23,849 nucleotides of DNA from an uncultured Clostridia bacterium (GCA_947304065.1 CAMZAI010000010.1:1-23849), one strand, 5' to 3'; numbered from the stretch's first letter, positions 14,155-22,464 are shown. Notes: generated by a model from the sequence alone, not told the origin. A program made the numbers and translations.

Positions 14155-14821
14155 AACTTCCTTCTGCAACAAAAACAGGCTGCTGCATATATCTTTCCGC
14201 CAGCATGGCGTCATCGGTGACGCCGTGTGTCCGCTCCGGATCCTTCGCGACGTCCGCAAAGAAGCGCTCGTAGGCTTCGATGATCAGCTTTGTTTCAAAG
14301 CCCTGCGGCGTCTGGATCACGCGGAGCGATTCCCTGTCGGGCACTGAAACCGCGATCTCGTCGGGTCCTACCTGGCGCATCGTCTCCTTTGCCTTCACGC
14401 CTAAGCATACCGCAGGATGGCTCATCAGCGCGCGTCCGACCGAATTGATCATCACGGGCGTTACAAGAGGCCTTACGCCGTCATGGATCATGACATAATC
14501 GGGGTTCTTGTCAAAGAGCCCGCATGCGGCCCTGATACCCGCATAGCTTGAATCAAAGCGCTTTGCACCGCCTCCGATAATGCTCTTTACTTTCGGGAAC
14601 CTGTCGCGGATAACGTTCTGTTTTACATAATCCTCGTCTCCCGGAGGGCAAACAACGACAATCGCGTCCACCTGGCTGTCGTTAAAGGCCGCCAGCGTAT
14701 GCGCGAGCACAATGTCCGACGCAATGATCAGATACTGCTTGGGCGTCTCGCCGCCCATCCTCAGGCCTTTTCCGCCTGCTACTATAACAGCCGCAATAGT
14801 CTTTCCGTCAATCATAAGCAT
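14084..14821 (-). CDS. ispD: 2-C-methyl-D-erythritol 4-phosphate cytidylyltransferase (IspD)
   Basis: Soluble enzyme of the non-mevalonate isoprenoid pathway; it makes CDP-methylerythritol from CTP and methylerythritol 4-phosphate. 245 residues, normal length. The nucleotide-binding loop GGKGLRMGGETPKQ is at 16-29, then RFDSSYAGI near 88-96, HDGVRP at 113-118, QTPQGF at 170-175 and VTDDA at 201-205. These fit IspD better than the related TarI/ribitol enzyme, though the two share most motifs. The start is either the first ATG (14821, GGAAGG four bases away) or the third codon (14815, ten bases away). It lies 16 bases after tsaD, in the same run. Confidence 0.92.
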   Translation of the reverse strand: MLMIDGKTIAAVIVAGGKGLRMGGETPKQYLIIASDIVLAHTLAAFNDSQVDAIVVVCPPGDEDYVKQNVIRDRFPKVKSIIGGGAKRFDSSYAGIRAACGLFDKNPDYVMIHDGVRPLVTPVMINSVGRALMSHPAVCLGVKAKETMRQVGPDEIAVSVPDRESLRVIQTPQGFETKLIIEAYERFFADVAKDPERTHGVTDDAMLAERYMQQPVFVAEGSYENIKITTPEDLFLAEAIFSRRN

Positions 14822-14837
14822 TCAACCTTCCCGGGAT

Positions 14838-15944
14838 TTAAAACCCGCGTTCCCCTAATTTTAAGTTCGGCATCGCATTCAGATCGAGTCCGTGCCGCGT
14901 TCCCGACATATATTCATAATAGGCAGCGCAGCCTATCATTACCGCATTGTCCGTGCAAAGAACGGGTGAAGGATAATAAAGCTTCATTCCGTTCTTCTCG
15001 CAGGCTTCCTTCATTCCTGCACGAAGCGCCGAGTTCGATGCAACACCGCCTGCCATGGCCACTTTGTCGAAGCCGTATTCCTTCGCCGCCTCGATCGTAT
15101 GGCTCACGAGCACATCGACTACAGCCGCCTGGAATGAGGCCGTCACGTCGGCTACCGTTATGCCTTCCTCGGGATCGATCAGCTCATGGGGGTCGAAATC
15201 CTCCCTGCCCGTCTTCGAGGAATATACCGTGCTTCCGTCGAGTCCCTGCTTCATCCTGCAGGAATTCAGATAGTTCAGCACCGCGGATTTAAGTCCGCTG
15301 AAGCTGAAATCGTAAGGGCTTCCGGCCACATGTCCGCGCGGGAATGTTACCGCGTCGGGCCTGCCCTCCTTCGCGCATTTATCGACCTTGGGTCCGCCCG
15401 GATATCCGAGTCCCACGGCTCTGGCTATCTTGTCAAAAGCCTCTCCTGCCGCGTCGTCATGCGTTCTTCCGATGATCTCGAATTTATCGTAGTCGCGTAC
15501 GATCACCAGATGCGTATGTCCGCCCGAAACCACCAGACATAAGAAAGGCGGCTCCAGGTCCTTATGCTCCACGTAGTTCGCGGCGATATGTCCTTCAATG
15601 TGATGAACTCCGACGAGAGGAAGTCCCGCTGCGTAGCTGATGGCTTTTGCCTCGGCAACGCCCACGAGCAGCGCTCCGACGAGTCCCGGCCCGTAAGTTA
15701 CGGCCACCGCGTCGAGGTCCTTAAGTCCCACCGACGCTTCATCGAGAGCCGCCTGTACTACGCGGTTTATCTTCTCGATATGCTTTCGCGACGCGATCTC
15801 GGGCACCACGCCGCCGTACAGCGTATGCAGATCGATCTGCGAATAAATGATATTTGACAGCGGCTCGCGGCCGTTCTTCGTGACAGAAGCCGCCGTTTCG
15901 TCGCAAGACGATTCTATTGAAAGAATCAAAACATCCTTTTCCAC
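14838..15944 (-). CDS. tsaD: tRNA N6-adenosine threonylcarbamoyltransferase (TsaD)
   Basis: Catalytic subunit that transfers the threonylcarbamoyl group onto A37 of ANN-decoding tRNAs, acting with TsaB and TsaE, which are encoded upstream in the same run. 368 residues. SIESSCDETA at the N-terminus (9-18), the metal-binding HxxxH at His115/His119 (HHIEGH), VSGGHTHL, and the C-terminal AGGVASNSALR and CTDNAVMIG all mark the ASKHA-fold family. The start codon is GTG at 15944 with GGAGG ten bases upstream (15955-15959); the stop of the preceding gene lies between them. Length and motifs are complete. Confidence 0.96.
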   Translation of the reverse strand: MEKDVLILSIESSCDETAASVTKNGREPLSNIIYSQIDLHTLYGGVVPEIASRKHIEKINRVVQAALDEASVGLKDLDAVAVTYGPGLVGALLVGVAEAKAISYAAGLPLVGVHHIEGHIAANYVEHKDLEPPFLCLVVSGGHTHLVIVRDYDKFEIIGRTHDDAAGEAFDKIARAVGLGYPGGPKVDKCAKEGRPDAVTFPRGHVAGSPYDFSFSGLKSAVLNYLNSCRMKQGLDGSTVYSSKTGREDFDPHELIDPEEGITVADVTASFQAAVVDVLVSHTIEAAKEYGFDKVAMAGGVASNSALRAGMKEACEKNGMKLYYPSPVLCTDNAVMIGCAAYYEYMSGTRHGLDLNAMPNLKLGERGF

Positions 15945-15946
15945 CG

Positions 15947-16540
15947 TTACTGATCCTCCGAAAGGCGCCAGCCCATTATCTTCCAGTGAGCCTCCTCATC
16001 CTGCACGAGCACGAATTCTTCGTAAGCGCGCTCAAATGAGTTGTCCTTTTCCTGCTTCAAAGTAAAATAAATATTTATCACCGCTCGCTGCGGCGTTTCA
16101 TTGCGGTAATAGGTGATCTCTCCCGATTCCGCAACATTGTAGCTCTGTATCTTTGTCCCGGCCTTCTCGTAGTTCTTGATCTCGGTCTTGATGAGTCCGA
16201 TCATCTCGGTGCGGTCGTTCTTCTCAAGCAGATCGTCGGTGTAGAGCGCGCGAAGCTTGTCCGTAAGCTTGATAAGCTCGCTCTCCGAAACGCCGTCGCT
16301 GTAAATGCACTTGGTGAGGCGGCAGTAATACTTCATCACCTCGCGTACGGTCGCCGGGTAATCCTTTTCCAGGTCTCTCGAGATAAGCGTGGTCGCCTCG
16401 GTAACATCCGCATTCGCCTCGATCGCGTTCTTCTGCCTGTTCCTGGTCATGGACATGTAAATGCCCACGATCACGGCCGCGGCCAGAGCGATACATACTA
16501 TCGTTCCTCCAACAGATGTCTTTTTCTTAGGCTGTGCCAT
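15947..16540 (-). CDS. Single-pass membrane protein of unknown function
   Basis: 197 residues. GGAGGT (16548-16553) seven bases before the ATG at 16540 decides the start; a longer in-frame reading would overlap rnz. A short basic N-terminus (PKKKT) is followed by one membrane segment (about residues 8-30, with the inside basic), then an alpha-rich, charged domain and a C-terminal beta portion ending in HWKIMGWRL. The layout suggests a domain outside the membrane. The C-terminal half, with IYFTLKQEKDNSFERAYEEF and an ending of the type 'short beta strand, W-K-I', resembles small NTF2-like or lumazine-binding-like folds, but this is only an impression. It lies between rnz and tsaD, so it is cotranscribed with tRNA genes while itself being an envelope protein. 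Confidence 0.82.
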   Translation of the reverse strand: MAQPKKKTSVGGTIVCIALAAAVIVGIYMSMTRNRQKNAIEANADVTEATTLISRDLEKDYPATVREVMKYYCRLTKCIYSDGVSESELIKLTDKLRALYTDDLLEKNDRTEMIGLIKTEIKNYEKAGTKIQSYNVAESGEITYYRNETPQRAVINIYFTLKQEKDNSFERAYEEFVLVQDEEAHWKIMGWRLSEDQ

Positions 16541-16559
16541 CCGGCTTACCTCCATTCGT

Positions 16560-17477
16560 TCAATCTTCTTCAAATCTGATCTCGGTGCTGCGCAGATCCT
16601 TCGCGGCAAATGCGTTCGGGAAGATCTCGCGTACCTGATCCATGAACTCCTCGGGCCTTATCAGCGAAGGACTGTAATGCGTCAGCCACATCTCCTTCGG
16701 CTGCGGACGGGCCTTTGAAGCTATCTTCGCAGCCTCCGCAAAGGTCATGTGCTTGTGGTCGCGCGCCTTCGCTTCGGAATCGGGCTCGCCGTACATGCCC
16801 TCGCAGATGAACAGATCCGCTCCGGACGCCGCTCCGATCATGGCCTCCACAGGCCTCGAGTCCGTGCAGTACGTGACCTTGATGCCCTTTCTTGCGGGCC
16901 CCAGGATCATATCCTGAGTAAAATGCCTTCCTTCATAATCGAGTTCCATGCCCTTCTGCAGCCTGCTCCAGAGGCAGAGCGGAACATCGTTCTCCTTTGC
17001 CTTCCCGGGCTCGAAACGGCCCTGACGGTCCACATTAACCGTGTATCCGAAGCACGGAACATTGTGGTTGCACTTGAAGGTCTCGATCCTGTAATCAAAC
17101 AGCTTGAATTCCTGCGCGGGCGCCTGTATCTCCATATACTTCAGCTCAAACGGAAGCTCCGGCGCGATCGTGCGCAGCGCCTCTACCGTACGCGTAAGCC
17201 CCTTCGGGCCGATCAGCGTGACGGGCTCTGTCCGCTCCGCATTGCCTATCGACAGGAGAAGTCCCGGCAGTCCGCTGATATGATCGGCGTGGTAATGCGT
17301 AAAGCAGATAATATCAATATCATGGAAGCTCCAACCCTGCTCCCTGATGGCAACCTGAGTTCCTTCGCCGCAGTCGATCAGCAGGCTGTGTCCGCTGAGC
17401 CTCAGCATCAGCGCGGTAAGCCTTCTGCGCGGGAGCGGCATCATTCCTCCGGTTCCCAGTAAACAAACATCCAGCAT
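16560..17477 (-). CDS. rnz: Ribonuclease Z (tRNA 3' endonuclease)
   Basis: Zinc metallo-beta-lactamase fold nuclease that trims tRNA 3' trailers, which matters here because the two tRNAs in the window lack an encoded CCA, the usual RNase Z substrate type. 305 residues, the short (bacterial) form. The motif HYHADH is at 61-66; further metal ligands appear in CNHNVP, in the CTDSRP segment and in the DHKHMTF region near the C-terminus. The N-terminus GTGGMMPLPRRR is typical. The ATG is preceded by GAGG, and the gene starts nine bases after the rimI stop. Confidence 0.93.
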   Translation of the reverse strand: MLDVCLLGTGGMMPLPRRRLTALMLRLSGHSLLIDCGEGTQVAIREQGWSFHDIDIICFTHYHADHISGLPGLLLSIGNAERTEPVTLIGPKGLTRTVEALRTIAPELPFELKYMEIQAPAQEFKLFDYRIETFKCNHNVPCFGYTVNVDRQGRFEPGKAKENDVPLCLWSRLQKGMELDYEGRHFTQDMILGPARKGIKVTYCTDSRPVEAMIGAASGADLFICEGMYGEPDSEAKARDHKHMTFAEAAKIASKARPQPKEMWLTHYSPSLIRPEEFMDQVREIFPNAFAAKDLRSTEIRFEED

Positions 17478-17486
17478 TTATTATCC

Positions 17487-17966
17487 TCAATCTTCTATCC
17501 CGAAGCGCTTCAGCGTATTCGGATCCGTAAGGTCCAGATCCATCAGTATCGCGTCTTCTTCGGGGTTCTTGTAATATCCTTTGCGTCTTCCGGTCGGTAC
17601 AAAACCGAGGCTTTTATACAGTGCGAGCGCCGGCGCGTTGCTCTCCCTGACCTCGAGGGTGTAGAGGAATACCTCGTTCGTGGTTCCGATATCGACCATC
17701 GAATTCATCATCTCGGTGGCCAGGCCTCTCCTGCGATAGTTCTCATCCACCGCGACGTTCAGTATCTGTCCTTCGCCGGGTACCATGAGCATACCGCAGT
17801 AGCCCGCGATCGTTCCGTCATCGTCGCAGACCAGAAATACCTGATTCTGGCTTCTGAGCGCTCCCCTGAAGGAGTCTATGCTCCAGGGATCGGAGAACAG
17901 TCGTCTCTCAAGATCCGCCACTTTGAACAGATCTGCGGAAACCATGTCGCGCAGCTGTATATCCAT
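17487..17966 (-). CDS. rimI: Ribosomal protein bS18 N-acetyltransferase (RimI-type GNAT)
   Basis: GNAT acetyltransferase of 159 residues; RimI acetylates the N-terminal Ala of ribosomal protein S18 in E. coli. The acetyl-CoA pyrophosphate loop RRRGLA is at 78-83 within VAVDENYRRRGLATEMM. The usual C-terminal motif (NAPALALYKSLGFVPTGRRKGYY) follows. AAGGGGAGG (17972-17980) is five bases before the ATG. Its place directly after tsaB and before other tsa genes is the usual one in Firmicutes. The C-terminal tail past the fold is about ten residues longer than in many homologues. Confidence 0.9.
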   Translation of the reverse strand: MDIQLRDMVSADLFKVADLERRLFSDPWSIDSFRGALRSQNQVFLVCDDDGTIAGYCGMLMVPGEGQILNVAVDENYRRRGLATEMMNSMVDIGTTNEVFLYTLEVRESNAPALALYKSLGFVPTGRRKGYYKNPEEDAILMDLDLTDPNTLKRFGIED

Positions 17967-18019
17967 AATAGCCTCCCCTTAGTACCTGTCCGCTTAACCG
18001 TTTATACTTTCTCCTCTTT

Positions 18020-18040
18020 AGATGCGGGTCCCCCGCATCT
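18020..18040 (-). other. Intercistronic hairpin between tsaB and rimI
   Basis: AGATGCGGG (18020-18028) and CCCGCATCT (18032-18040) pair perfectly over nine bases with a three-base loop. It lies in a 95-base gap, the widest between tsaE and the CotH gene. On the minus strand it is followed by AAAGAGGAG rather than a U-run, so it is not a standard terminator. It could protect or process the mRNA, or be a small palindromic repeat. Confidence 0.5.
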
Positions 18041-18061
18041 GATTCCTTGTCGTACATCCGA

Positions 18062-18826
18062 CTAGCGCTCCATGCTTCTCTCCGCCTGTGAAACGCGAAG
18101 ATACGTGGGTGCATGATCCGCCGCGTCTACAGTGATACCGTGTTCAAAAAGTCTCATGCCGAGCAGTGCGACCGCTCCTGCGCGCTGCCTCGAGAGCTGC
18201 GCGGGCGCGAACGAATACGGCACCTTCATGCCCTCCGCGATGAGATCCGCATAAGCGGGAACTCCGTCGCCGAGGAAAATAACGCTACGTCCGAATGTAT
18301 TAAGTCTCTCCATGACTTCCGAAAGCGGACCTGCGCTCTCGGGAACAACATTTACAAGGACAAGCGGGTCCTCGCCTTTTTTGACTCCCGACAGCGGCGC
18401 ATATACCTGTTTCTCGGCGTCGCAGCGGCTCAGCGGAACGAATTCGTAAATCCCCGAATAGACCTCCTGCCTGCGCGCGTCCATGATCGGGCAGATCAGG
18501 GCGTCTCCCGCTCCGTACAGGTCAAACGCCATAGAATCGAGCGTGGGCACTTCAACGAGCGGCTTATTTAACGCGAGCCCCAGGCCCTTCGCGGTAGCCG
18601 AACCGATCCTGAGTCCCGTAAACGAACCGGGACCCCTTGAGATCGCTATGGCGTCCGCAGACTCAAGCTTTATCCCCGCCGCGGACACGATCTCTTCCAG
18701 CATCGGAAGCAGCGTCTGCGAGTGAGTCTTTTTATTGTTCATCGTATATTCGGCAACCAGCCTGTCATCCTCCGCTATCGCGACCGACGCGACCAGTGCC
18801 GAGCTTTCAATTCCTATTATCAGCAT
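18062..18826 (-). CDS. tsaB: t6A synthesis partner TsaB (YeaZ)
   Basis: Non-catalytic ASKHA-fold partner of TsaD in tRNA t6A37 synthesis, 254 residues. LIIGIESSALVASVAI at the N-terminus and GPGSFTGLRIG at 65-75 are diagnostic; it lacks the metal-binding HxxxH of TsaD, as expected. The ATG lies inside the end of tsaE (seven-base overlap), so translation is coupled. It is slightly longer than the E. coli protein and its C-terminal part is less conserved. Confidence 0.95.
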   Translation of the reverse strand: MLIIGIESSALVASVAIAEDDRLVAEYTMNNKKTHSQTLLPMLEEIVSAAGIKLESADAIAISRGPGSFTGLRIGSATAKGLGLALNKPLVEVPTLDSMAFDLYGAGDALICPIMDARRQEVYSGIYEFVPLSRCDAEKQVYAPLSGVKKGEDPLVLVNVVPESAGPLSEVMERLNTFGRSVIFLGDGVPAYADLIAEGMKVPYSFAPAQLSRQRAGAVALLGMRLFEHGITVDAADHAPTYLRVSQAERSMER

Positions 18827-19242
18827 TTTACTTCAATCCTTCGATAATCAAACCCGCGCGAAGTGTCCTTCGTGATCGTCACGTGCACAGCGTCTTCGGG
18901 TATCAGTTCTTCGATCAGCTCCGGCCACTCGATGATAGTCACGCCGTCGCCGTAGAAATAATCGCGGTACCCGATCTCTTCCATCTCGCTCGGATCGTCG
19001 ATCCTGTACACATCGAAATGGTACAGCGGGAGCCGTCCTTCCTCATATATCTGGACCACCGTAAATGTAGGGCTCACAACCGGCTCGGTGATCCCGAGTC
19101 CTGCTGCAACTCCCTTTGTAAATACGGTCTTTCCGGTTCCCAGATCGCCCGAAAGGCAGATCACCGTGCCCGGCTTTGCCTCAAGACCCATTTTGCGTCC
19201 GGCCTCGAAGGTTTCCTCAGCCGAATTACTCTCAATTGCCAT
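18820..19242 (-). CDS. tsaE: t6A synthesis ATPase TsaE (YjeE)
   Basis: Small P-loop ATPase that powers or resets the TsaB-TsaD complex in tRNA t6A synthesis; 140 residues, normal size. The Walker A loop GDLGTGKT is at 32-39. SPTFTVVQIYEEG, YHFDVYRIDDP and VTIIEWPE follow in the family order. The ATG overlaps the stop of the YcxB-like gene by one base (TAATG) and its end overlaps tsaB by seven bases, so the three genes are tightly coupled. Confidence 0.95.
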   Translation of the reverse strand: MAIESNSAEETFEAGRKMGLEAKPGTVICLSGDLGTGKTVFTKGVAAGLGITEPVVSPTFTVVQIYEEGRLPLYHFDVYRIDDPSEMEEIGYRDYFYGDGVTIIEWPELIEELIPEDAVHVTITKDTSRGFDYRRIEVKC

Positions 19243-19979
19243 TACAGTTCCTCTTTCGCGAGCAAAAGACGCTTTTCCACATGTCTCTTAAGCAGCGCTG
19301 CAAATCCGTGCCTGTCGGTCACCTCGTCCCTGGGGATCACAAATGCGCGGTTCCTCGCGATATACATGTAGTATCCTGTCTTTCCCTCTTTTACCTTATA
19401 CATCTTGTCCCACGTGAAGTCCGCGTACTCATCGGCACCTCTCGCCATATCGAAGCCTTCGTCGCTGAAGGTATATGTGATGGTATTCTTCGGGTCGCAG
19501 ATCATGTCGGACTGCTTCTTTGCCTTAAACCACAGCGTGAGCGGGCTGTTCGCAAGGAACATCGCAGCGATCGCGCCGAACAGCACGATCTGGATCGTAT
19601 CGAATCCCTTCACGAGACCGACGACCACGAATACCAGCGCAGCTATGCCGAGCACTCCCGATAAAGCGCCCATCACGTTCATATACGAATGATAGAACAT
19701 GAACTCATACATGCACTTTCTGTCGGGCTTCGCCGAAATGACAAAGCTCGGCTCGGTATGCTCGATCCTCTTTTTCTTTGCGTTCTCCTGTGCAATGCCC
19801 TGCGGCAGATAATCCGCCGCGCTCTGTTTCTCTTCAGCTTCGCCCTCCGCAGATTCCGATGATACGGCTTCTTCCGCCGCCTCTTCGGCTTCCCTCAACT
19901 CCTCTTCCGTAAGAGTGCTGATGTGCGCGAGCTCGCTGATCCCTCTCTTTTTTACTGTTCCTTCGTTATTCCCTGACAT
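19242..19979 (-). CDS. YcxB-like membrane protein with acidic N-terminal tail
   Basis: 245 residues in three parts: a disordered, strongly acidic N-terminus (Glu/Ala/Ser-rich, about residues 24-55), two membrane segments (about 103-123 and 130-148), and a C-terminal domain (about 160-240). The last has the YcxB pattern, ITYTFSDEGFD to FTWDKMYKVKE, then YYMYIARNRAFVIPRDEV. YcxB-like proteins have no established function. The ribosome site is weak (AGGA). The TAATG junction couples it to tsaE, yet it is not a usual member of tsa clusters, so a functional link is doubtful. Confidence 0.85.
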   Translation of the reverse strand: MSGNNEGTVKKRGISELAHISTLTEEELREAEEAAEEAVSSESAEGEAEEKQSAADYLPQGIAQENAKKKRIEHTEPSFVISAKPDRKCMYEFMFYHSYMNVMGALSGVLGIAALVFVVVGLVKGFDTIQIVLFGAIAAMFLANSPLTLWFKAKKQSDMICDPKNTITYTFSDEGFDMARGADEYADFTWDKMYKVKEGKTGYYMYIARNRAFVIPRDEVTDRHGFAALLKRHVEKRLLLAKEEL

Positions 19980-20046
19980 TTTAATCCTGTATACGCTTCC
20001 GTTGGATTTAGCGACTGCTATGGAAGCGACCGTTATCTTCCGATCA

Positions 20047-22464
20047 TCAGATGATCATGGTGAGCTGAATCCTCTGCTTCTTCAGATCCACGCTCATAAC
20101 CTTTACCTCGACGATATCGCCTACGCTCACTGCGTCGAGAGGATGCTTGATGAACTTCTTGTTAGTGATCTGCGAAACATGTACGAGGCCGTCCTGATGT
20201 ACTCCGATATCAACGAATACGCCGAAATCGATGACATTGCGCACGGTGCCCTTTAAGATCATGCCTTCCTTGAGGTCCTTCATCTCCATAACGTCGGTAC
20301 GGAGGATGGGCTTGGGCATATCCTCACGGGGATCGCGGCCGGGCTTCTCGAGCTCCTTGATGATGTCGGTAAGTGTGATCTCACCGATGCCGAGCTCCTC
20401 AGCCAGCTTCTTCTTATCCTTTACGAGGCTTCCGAGATGCGAAAGTCCGCTGCCCGCAGCGCTCACATCGGTAAACGAATTGTCGGTCTTGCCCTTCGCT
20501 CCGGACTTAGCCGCGGGAGCCTCGGTCTCCACCTTCATGCCCGACTGCGCGTACGCCTTCATCAGGAGCTGACCCATTGCGGAATTCGTGTTCCTGATCG
20601 TAACTTCCTTATTGCCTCTGCGGTCGTTGCCGCGGCGTGCAGCCTTATCGGCCGCGTCAGCCTCGGCCTTAGCCTGCTTCTGCGCTGCCTTTACGGCCTT
20701 TGCCTGCTCTGCCTGAACCTTCTTGATATCGTCGGGAGTAAAGCCGAGCTTCTCGAGAAGCTTTGTGGCTGCCTCATAGGACTCGGGATGTACGCTCGTT
20801 GCGTCGAGAGGATTCTTTCCTCCGACGATGCGCAGGAAGCCCGCGCACTGCTCGTAAGCCTTCGGTCCGAGCTTCGGAACCTTCAGCAGCTGGGCGCGCG
20901 ATACGAAGCGTCCGTTCTCCTCGCGGTATGCAACGATGTTCTTTGCAATGGGCTTTGAGATACCCGAAACGTACTCGAGCAGCGACGCCGATGCGGTATT
21001 AAGGTCGACGCCGACCTTATTTACACAGTCCTCAACTACGCCTTCAAGGGCCTCGCCGAGCTTCTTCTGGTTCATGTCATGCTGATACTGGCCAACGCCG
21101 ATCGACTTCGGATCGATCTTTACGAGCTCCGCAAGAGGATCCTGGATACGGCGCGCGATAGATGCCGCCGAACGCTGTCCGACGTCGAAATTCGGGAACT
21201 CCTCGGTAGCGAGCTTACTTGCGGAATAAACCGAAGCGCCTGCCTCGCTTACGATCACGTAGCTGAGATCGGGCTTGTTGATCTCCTTTAAGAGCTCAAC
21301 GATAACCTGCTCCGACTCACGCGACGCGGTTCCGTTTCCTACGGAAATAAGTGTGATATTGTACTTCGCGATAAGCTGCTTTAAGATAGCCTTCGCCTTG
21401 GGGATATTCTTCTGGGGGCCGTCGGTGGGATAGATAACAACGGTGTCGATGACCTTACCGGTGGGATCAACGACTGCGAGCTTACAGCCTGTTCTGAACG
21501 CGGGGTCCCATCCGAGAACCACATGTCCCGCAACGGGAGGCGCCATGAGGAGCTGTGTCAGGTTCTTTCCGAATACCTTGATCGCGCTGTCCTCTGCCTT
21601 CTCGGTCAGGTCGTTCCTGATCTCGCGCTCGATCGCGGGTGCGATAAGACGCTCGTATGCGTCCTCTATCGTAGCCTTTAAGAGGTCGTTCGTGTACTGA
21701 TTGTCCTTCTTAATGATCATCTTCTGAAGATAATTGAGGATCTGCTCAACGGGAGCCTCGATCTTCACGGTCAGGAACTTCTCTTCCTCGCCGCGGTTCA
21801 GCGCGAGCACGCGGTGTCCGAGGATCGTGCTGACCTTCTCGGAGAACTTATAGTACATCTCGTAAACGGACTGAGCCTTCTCATCCTTCGCTTCGCTCGT
21901 TACGATGCCCTCGTCTCCGGTAGTCTTACGGATCCAGATACGGTAATCGGCCTCGTCGGAGATCTTCTCGGCGATGATGTCGCATGCGCCGGCGATCGCG
22001 TCCTTCGCGGTCTTTACGTCCTTCTCCTCGGAAATGTACTCCGCAGCGTATTCCTCGATGGGCTTGTCCGCTTCCTGTGCCCAGATGATGTCAGCGAGAG
22101 GCTCGAGACCCTTCTCCTTCGCTACGGTGGCTCTGGTTCTCTTCTTCTGCTTGTAAGGACGGTAGAGGTCTTCTACTACAACAAGAGTGGTAGCCGCCAT
22201 GATCGCAGCCTTTAATTCGTCGGTCAGCTTGCCCTGCTCCTCGATGCTCGAGATAACAGCGGCCTTGCGTTCTTCGAGATTGCGCAGATATGTAAGTCTG
22301 TCAAAGAGATTACGCAGTACCTCGTCGTTTAACGAGCCCGTAACCTCCTTTCTGTATCGTGCAATGAAGGGGATGGTATTGCCTTCGTCAATAAGCTTGA
22401 CGGTGGCGTCAACCTGCGCCTCCTTAATGTTCAGTTCTTTTGCCAGTTGTTCATTGATGTTCAT
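20047..22464 (-). CDS. tex: Tex-family RNA-binding S1 protein
   Basis: Nucleic-acid-binding transcription accessory protein, 805 residues, longer than the 720-780 usual in the family. Order: Tex N-terminal helical region (IARYRKEVTGSLNDEVLR near 34-51), the YqgF-like resolvase fold (WDPAFRTGCKLAVVDPTGK near 325-345), helix-hairpin-helix repeats (about 490-560), a Lys/Ala-rich linker of about 110 residues (roughly 600-705), then a C-terminal S1 domain (about 731-805) that ends the protein without a tail. The linker accounts for the extra length. AAGGAAGG (22472-22479) is seven bases before the ATG. Tex proteins affect transcription of some virulence genes and may act on stalled RNA polymerase. 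It is first in the minus-strand run; 67 bases separate it from the YcxB-like gene. Confidence 0.95.
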   Translation of the reverse strand: MNINEQLAKELNIKEAQVDATVKLIDEGNTIPFIARYRKEVTGSLNDEVLRNLFDRLTYLRNLEERKAAVISSIEEQGKLTDELKAAIMAATTLVVVEDLYRPYKQKKRTRATVAKEKGLEPLADIIWAQEADKPIEEYAAEYISEEKDVKTAKDAIAGACDIIAEKISDEADYRIWIRKTTGDEGIVTSEAKDEKAQSVYEMYYKFSEKVSTILGHRVLALNRGEEEKFLTVKIEAPVEQILNYLQKMIIKKDNQYTNDLLKATIEDAYERLIAPAIEREIRNDLTEKAEDSAIKVFGKNLTQLLMAPPVAGHVVLGWDPAFRTGCKLAVVDPTGKVIDTVVIYPTDGPQKNIPKAKAILKQLIAKYNITLISVGNGTASRESEQVIVELLKEINKPDLSYVIVSEAGASVYSASKLATEEFPNFDVGQRSAASIARRIQDPLAELVKIDPKSIGVGQYQHDMNQKKLGEALEGVVEDCVNKVGVDLNTASASLLEYVSGISKPIAKNIVAYREENGRFVSRAQLLKVPKLGPKAYEQCAGFLRIVGGKNPLDATSVHPESYEAATKLLEKLGFTPDDIKKVQAEQAKAVKAAQKQAKAEADAADKAARRGNDRRGNKEVTIRNTNSAMGQLLMKAYAQSGMKVETEAPAAKSGAKGKTDNSFTDVSAAGSGLSHLGSLVKDKKKLAEELGIGEITLTDIIKELEKPGRDPREDMPKPILRTDVMEMKDLKEGMILKGTVRNVIDFGVFVDIGVHQDGLVHVSQITNKKFIKHPLDAVSVGDIVEVKVMSVDLKKQRIQLTMII

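Noticed and set aside
14084..14821. IspD considered as TarI-type ribitol-phosphate cytidylyltransferase because of the surface-protein neighbours
   Set aside because: No tarJ-like reductase or teichoic acid gene is present, and the RFDSSYAGI, HDGVRP and TDDA segments fit IspD well.
17908..18114. Small minus-strand frame across the tsaB-rimI gap (68 codons)
   Set aside because: It overlaps both flanking genes, crosses the 18020-18040 hairpin and shows no coding signal.
19994..20028. CGCTTCC/GGAAGCG inverted repeat after the tex stop, considered as a terminator
   Set aside because: Seven-base stem with a 21-base loop and no U-run on the minus strand; too weak to claim a transcription end.
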